A DNA stretch of 64,000 nucleotides from Bradyrhizobium ontarionense. GTDB lineage: Bacteria > Pseudomonadota > Alphaproteobacteria > Rhizobiales > Xanthobacteraceae. The notes below the pieces were generated by a model. That model had not been told where the DNA came from, did no database searches, and saw only the letters and a list, made by a program, of their open reading frames with translations. Shown one piece after another: positions 62,939 to 64,000 of this stretch (positions within the stretch are counted from its first letter, which is position 1; every line of letters begins with the position of its first letter). The translations under genes were made by a program, and so were the position numbers. Location of the stretch: NCBI RefSeq assembly GCF_021088345.1, contig NZ_CP088156.1:372001-436000 (forward strand), written 5' to 3'.

Positions 62939-63934
62939 TTAATGTGCCTGCATCCTGCGCGCTTCAGCTGGGGTCAGGCCCGTCCACCCATGGAAGGCTC
63001 GATAGAACGAGTTCGGCTCCTTATAGGCCAGGAGATAACTGACCTCTTCGACGCTGAGGTTGTCTTGCGCGAGATACTGTCGGGCGAGTTCCGAACGTGT
63101 CGAGGCTAACACGGTCTGGAAGGTTTCGCCTTCCTCCTTGAGCTCGCGCTGCAGGGTTCGCTTCGACATGGCCAGGCGTTTACACATGGCTTCGATACTG
63201 GCATCCCCCGCCGGTAGCATCTCGTGCAGCGCGCGCTTGGCTCGTATCGTCGTCGGAATATCGCCGGTGCGTTCTTCCATCTCCTTGCGCAGTTGCCTCT
63301 CGAAAGCGGGCCACGCCTCGGAGTTGTCGGTGATCAGCGGAAGACCGGCATGCTCCGCCGCGATGGTGAGACTGGCGTTTGGGCCAATCTCCGGATCACA
63401 CGCAAGGAAGTCGATCGTCTCGGACCCGGCATTCTTCAACTCGGGCAACCGCACCTTTAGTGGCCTGATCATCTCGGCGGTGTAGCACCGCATGCATTCC
63501 AGCAAGTAGAGGGCCTCGAACCAGACAAATTGGGCTGGCGCTGGCGTCATTGGATCGACCGAACCAATCGCAAGGTGCAGGCCGCCGGCGTCCTCTGTCA
63601 CGTCGATCCGCATGGGCCCCATCAATGGCTTGAACAGCGAGAGGCGCTGGAAGCCGGTGCGGACGTCAGGTGACGAGGAGAACGAGAACATCGCAGGGGT
63701 GAAGGGGGCATGGGCGAACAGCCGAGCGAGATGCAAGGGCAGATCATGTCTGTCGACCTCCACGCCAATAGCCGTCCACAGATCGAACGTCTGAGACGGA
63801 GTCAGTCCTTTACCTTCATTAAGGAGGAGATCCGTCGGTAGCCCAGCGCGGCGAAGAGCCTGCTCAGCAGAAAAATTCAGAAGCTTGGACAGCTGCTTGA
63901 GGGACTTGGCCATGGGGTAGAGTCGTGTCGTCAT
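62939..63934 (-). CDS. AraC family transcriptional regulator
   Basis: The 331-residue regulator has an N-terminal arabinose-binding-like sensory domain (about 20-205, AEQALRRAGLPTDLLLNEGKGLTPSQ) and a C-terminal double HTH (about 235-330): ASIEAMCKRLAMSKRTLQRELKEEGETFQ and LSVEEVSYLLAYKEPNSFYRAFHGWTGLTPAEARR, the classical AraC signature. It resembles the OruR/ArgR-type branch. Encoded on the same strand just upstream of the SDR and ABM genes, it probably activates them. ATG 63934 was kept; an internal ATG at residue 8 is possible. Confidence 0.92.
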   Translation of the reverse strand: MTTRLYPMAKSLKQLSKLLNFSAEQALRRAGLPTDLLLNEGKGLTPSQTFDLWTAIGVEVDRHDLPLHLARLFAHAPFTPAMFSFSSSPDVRTGFQRLSLFKPLMGPMRIDVTEDAGGLHLAIGSVDPMTPAPAQFVWFEALYLLECMRCYTAEMIRPLKVRLPELKNAGSETIDFLACDPEIGPNASLTIAAEHAGLPLITDNSEAWPAFERQLRKEMEERTGDIPTTIRAKRALHEMLPAGDASIEAMCKRLAMSKRTLQRELKEEGETFQTVLASTRSELARQYLAQDNLSVEEVSYLLAYKEPNSFYRAFHGWTGLTPAEARRMQAH

Positions 63935-64000
63935 AATTGTTCGCCTTTTTCGTATGGCGCATAATCACAAGCACGGCACAGGTATGCTCGCTAGACGCTT

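Overview
The window is high-GC DNA from an alphaproteobacterium, most likely a Bradyrhizobium or close relative. The evidence is the gene content (DUF3551 secreted proteins, a TctCBA transporter, many beta-oxidation genes, IclR/TetR/AraC regulators) and several families of long palindromic intergenic repeats, including a long block near 54 kb, that I recognise from Bradyrhizobiaceae genomes. No rRNA, tRNA, CRISPR array, integrase or intact insertion sequence was seen.

Layout. 0-3.1 kb: the end of a CoA-transferase gene, an acyl-CoA dehydrogenase, and a Cys-less thiolase-fold protein paired with a DUF35 Zn-ribbon/OB protein, resembling Ltp2-type aldolase pairs. 3.3-5.6 kb: a small membrane peptide and a glutaminase-STAS-cyclic nucleotide binding fusion. 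5.9-12 kb: an IclR regulator with an operator-like palindrome and a carboxyltransferase, then a minus-strand set (enoyl-CoA hydratase, thiolase, MFS) divergent from a TetR gene with its own candidate operator. 13-21.2 kb: a valine/isobutyrate degradation run (mmsA, isobutyryl-CoA dehydrogenase, 3-hydroxyisobutyryl-CoA hydrolase, mmsB) continuing into an acyl-CoA synthetase, a MaoC dehydratase and an SDR. 21.3-33.6 kb: mixed housekeeping and metabolic genes (flavoprotein, D-threonine-aldolase-like enzyme, ABC-F ATPase, YaiI, hotdog protein, orphan CoxL-like molybdoenzyme, Ppx/GppA, RlmE, small secreted proteins) separated by dense palindromic repeats. 33.8-36.8 kb: tctCBA. 36.8-48.2 kb: a predicted six-hairpin protein, a serine hydrolase, an MFS pump, guaB, an oxidoreductase, a MAPEG protein, an RsmB-type methyltransferase and guaA.

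48.2-53.9 kb is the most striking part. Directly after guaA, whose 3' end is a known island integration site in other bacteria, lies a lower-GC, tightly coupled four-gene operon: hsdS, a Septu PtuA-like ATPase, a PtuB-like HNH nuclease and hsdM. There is no hsdR. The simplest reading is a hybrid defence system in which a Type I methylase/specificity module is joined to a Septu-like ATPase-nuclease pair in place of the HsdR motor-nuclease. HsdS is internally duplicated, which predicts two similar half-sites.

53.9-64 kb is accessory DNA: a Bradyrhizobiaceae repeat block, two 67-bp MITE-like elements bracketing a TetR-GNAT-methyltransferase-epoxide hydrolase segment, then TetR/2-hydroxyacid dehydrogenase/FAD monooxygenase and AraC/SDR/ABM monooxygenase sets. 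Three of the regulators have candidate operator palindromes next to them. Assignments rest on reading the translations and motifs, with no database search.
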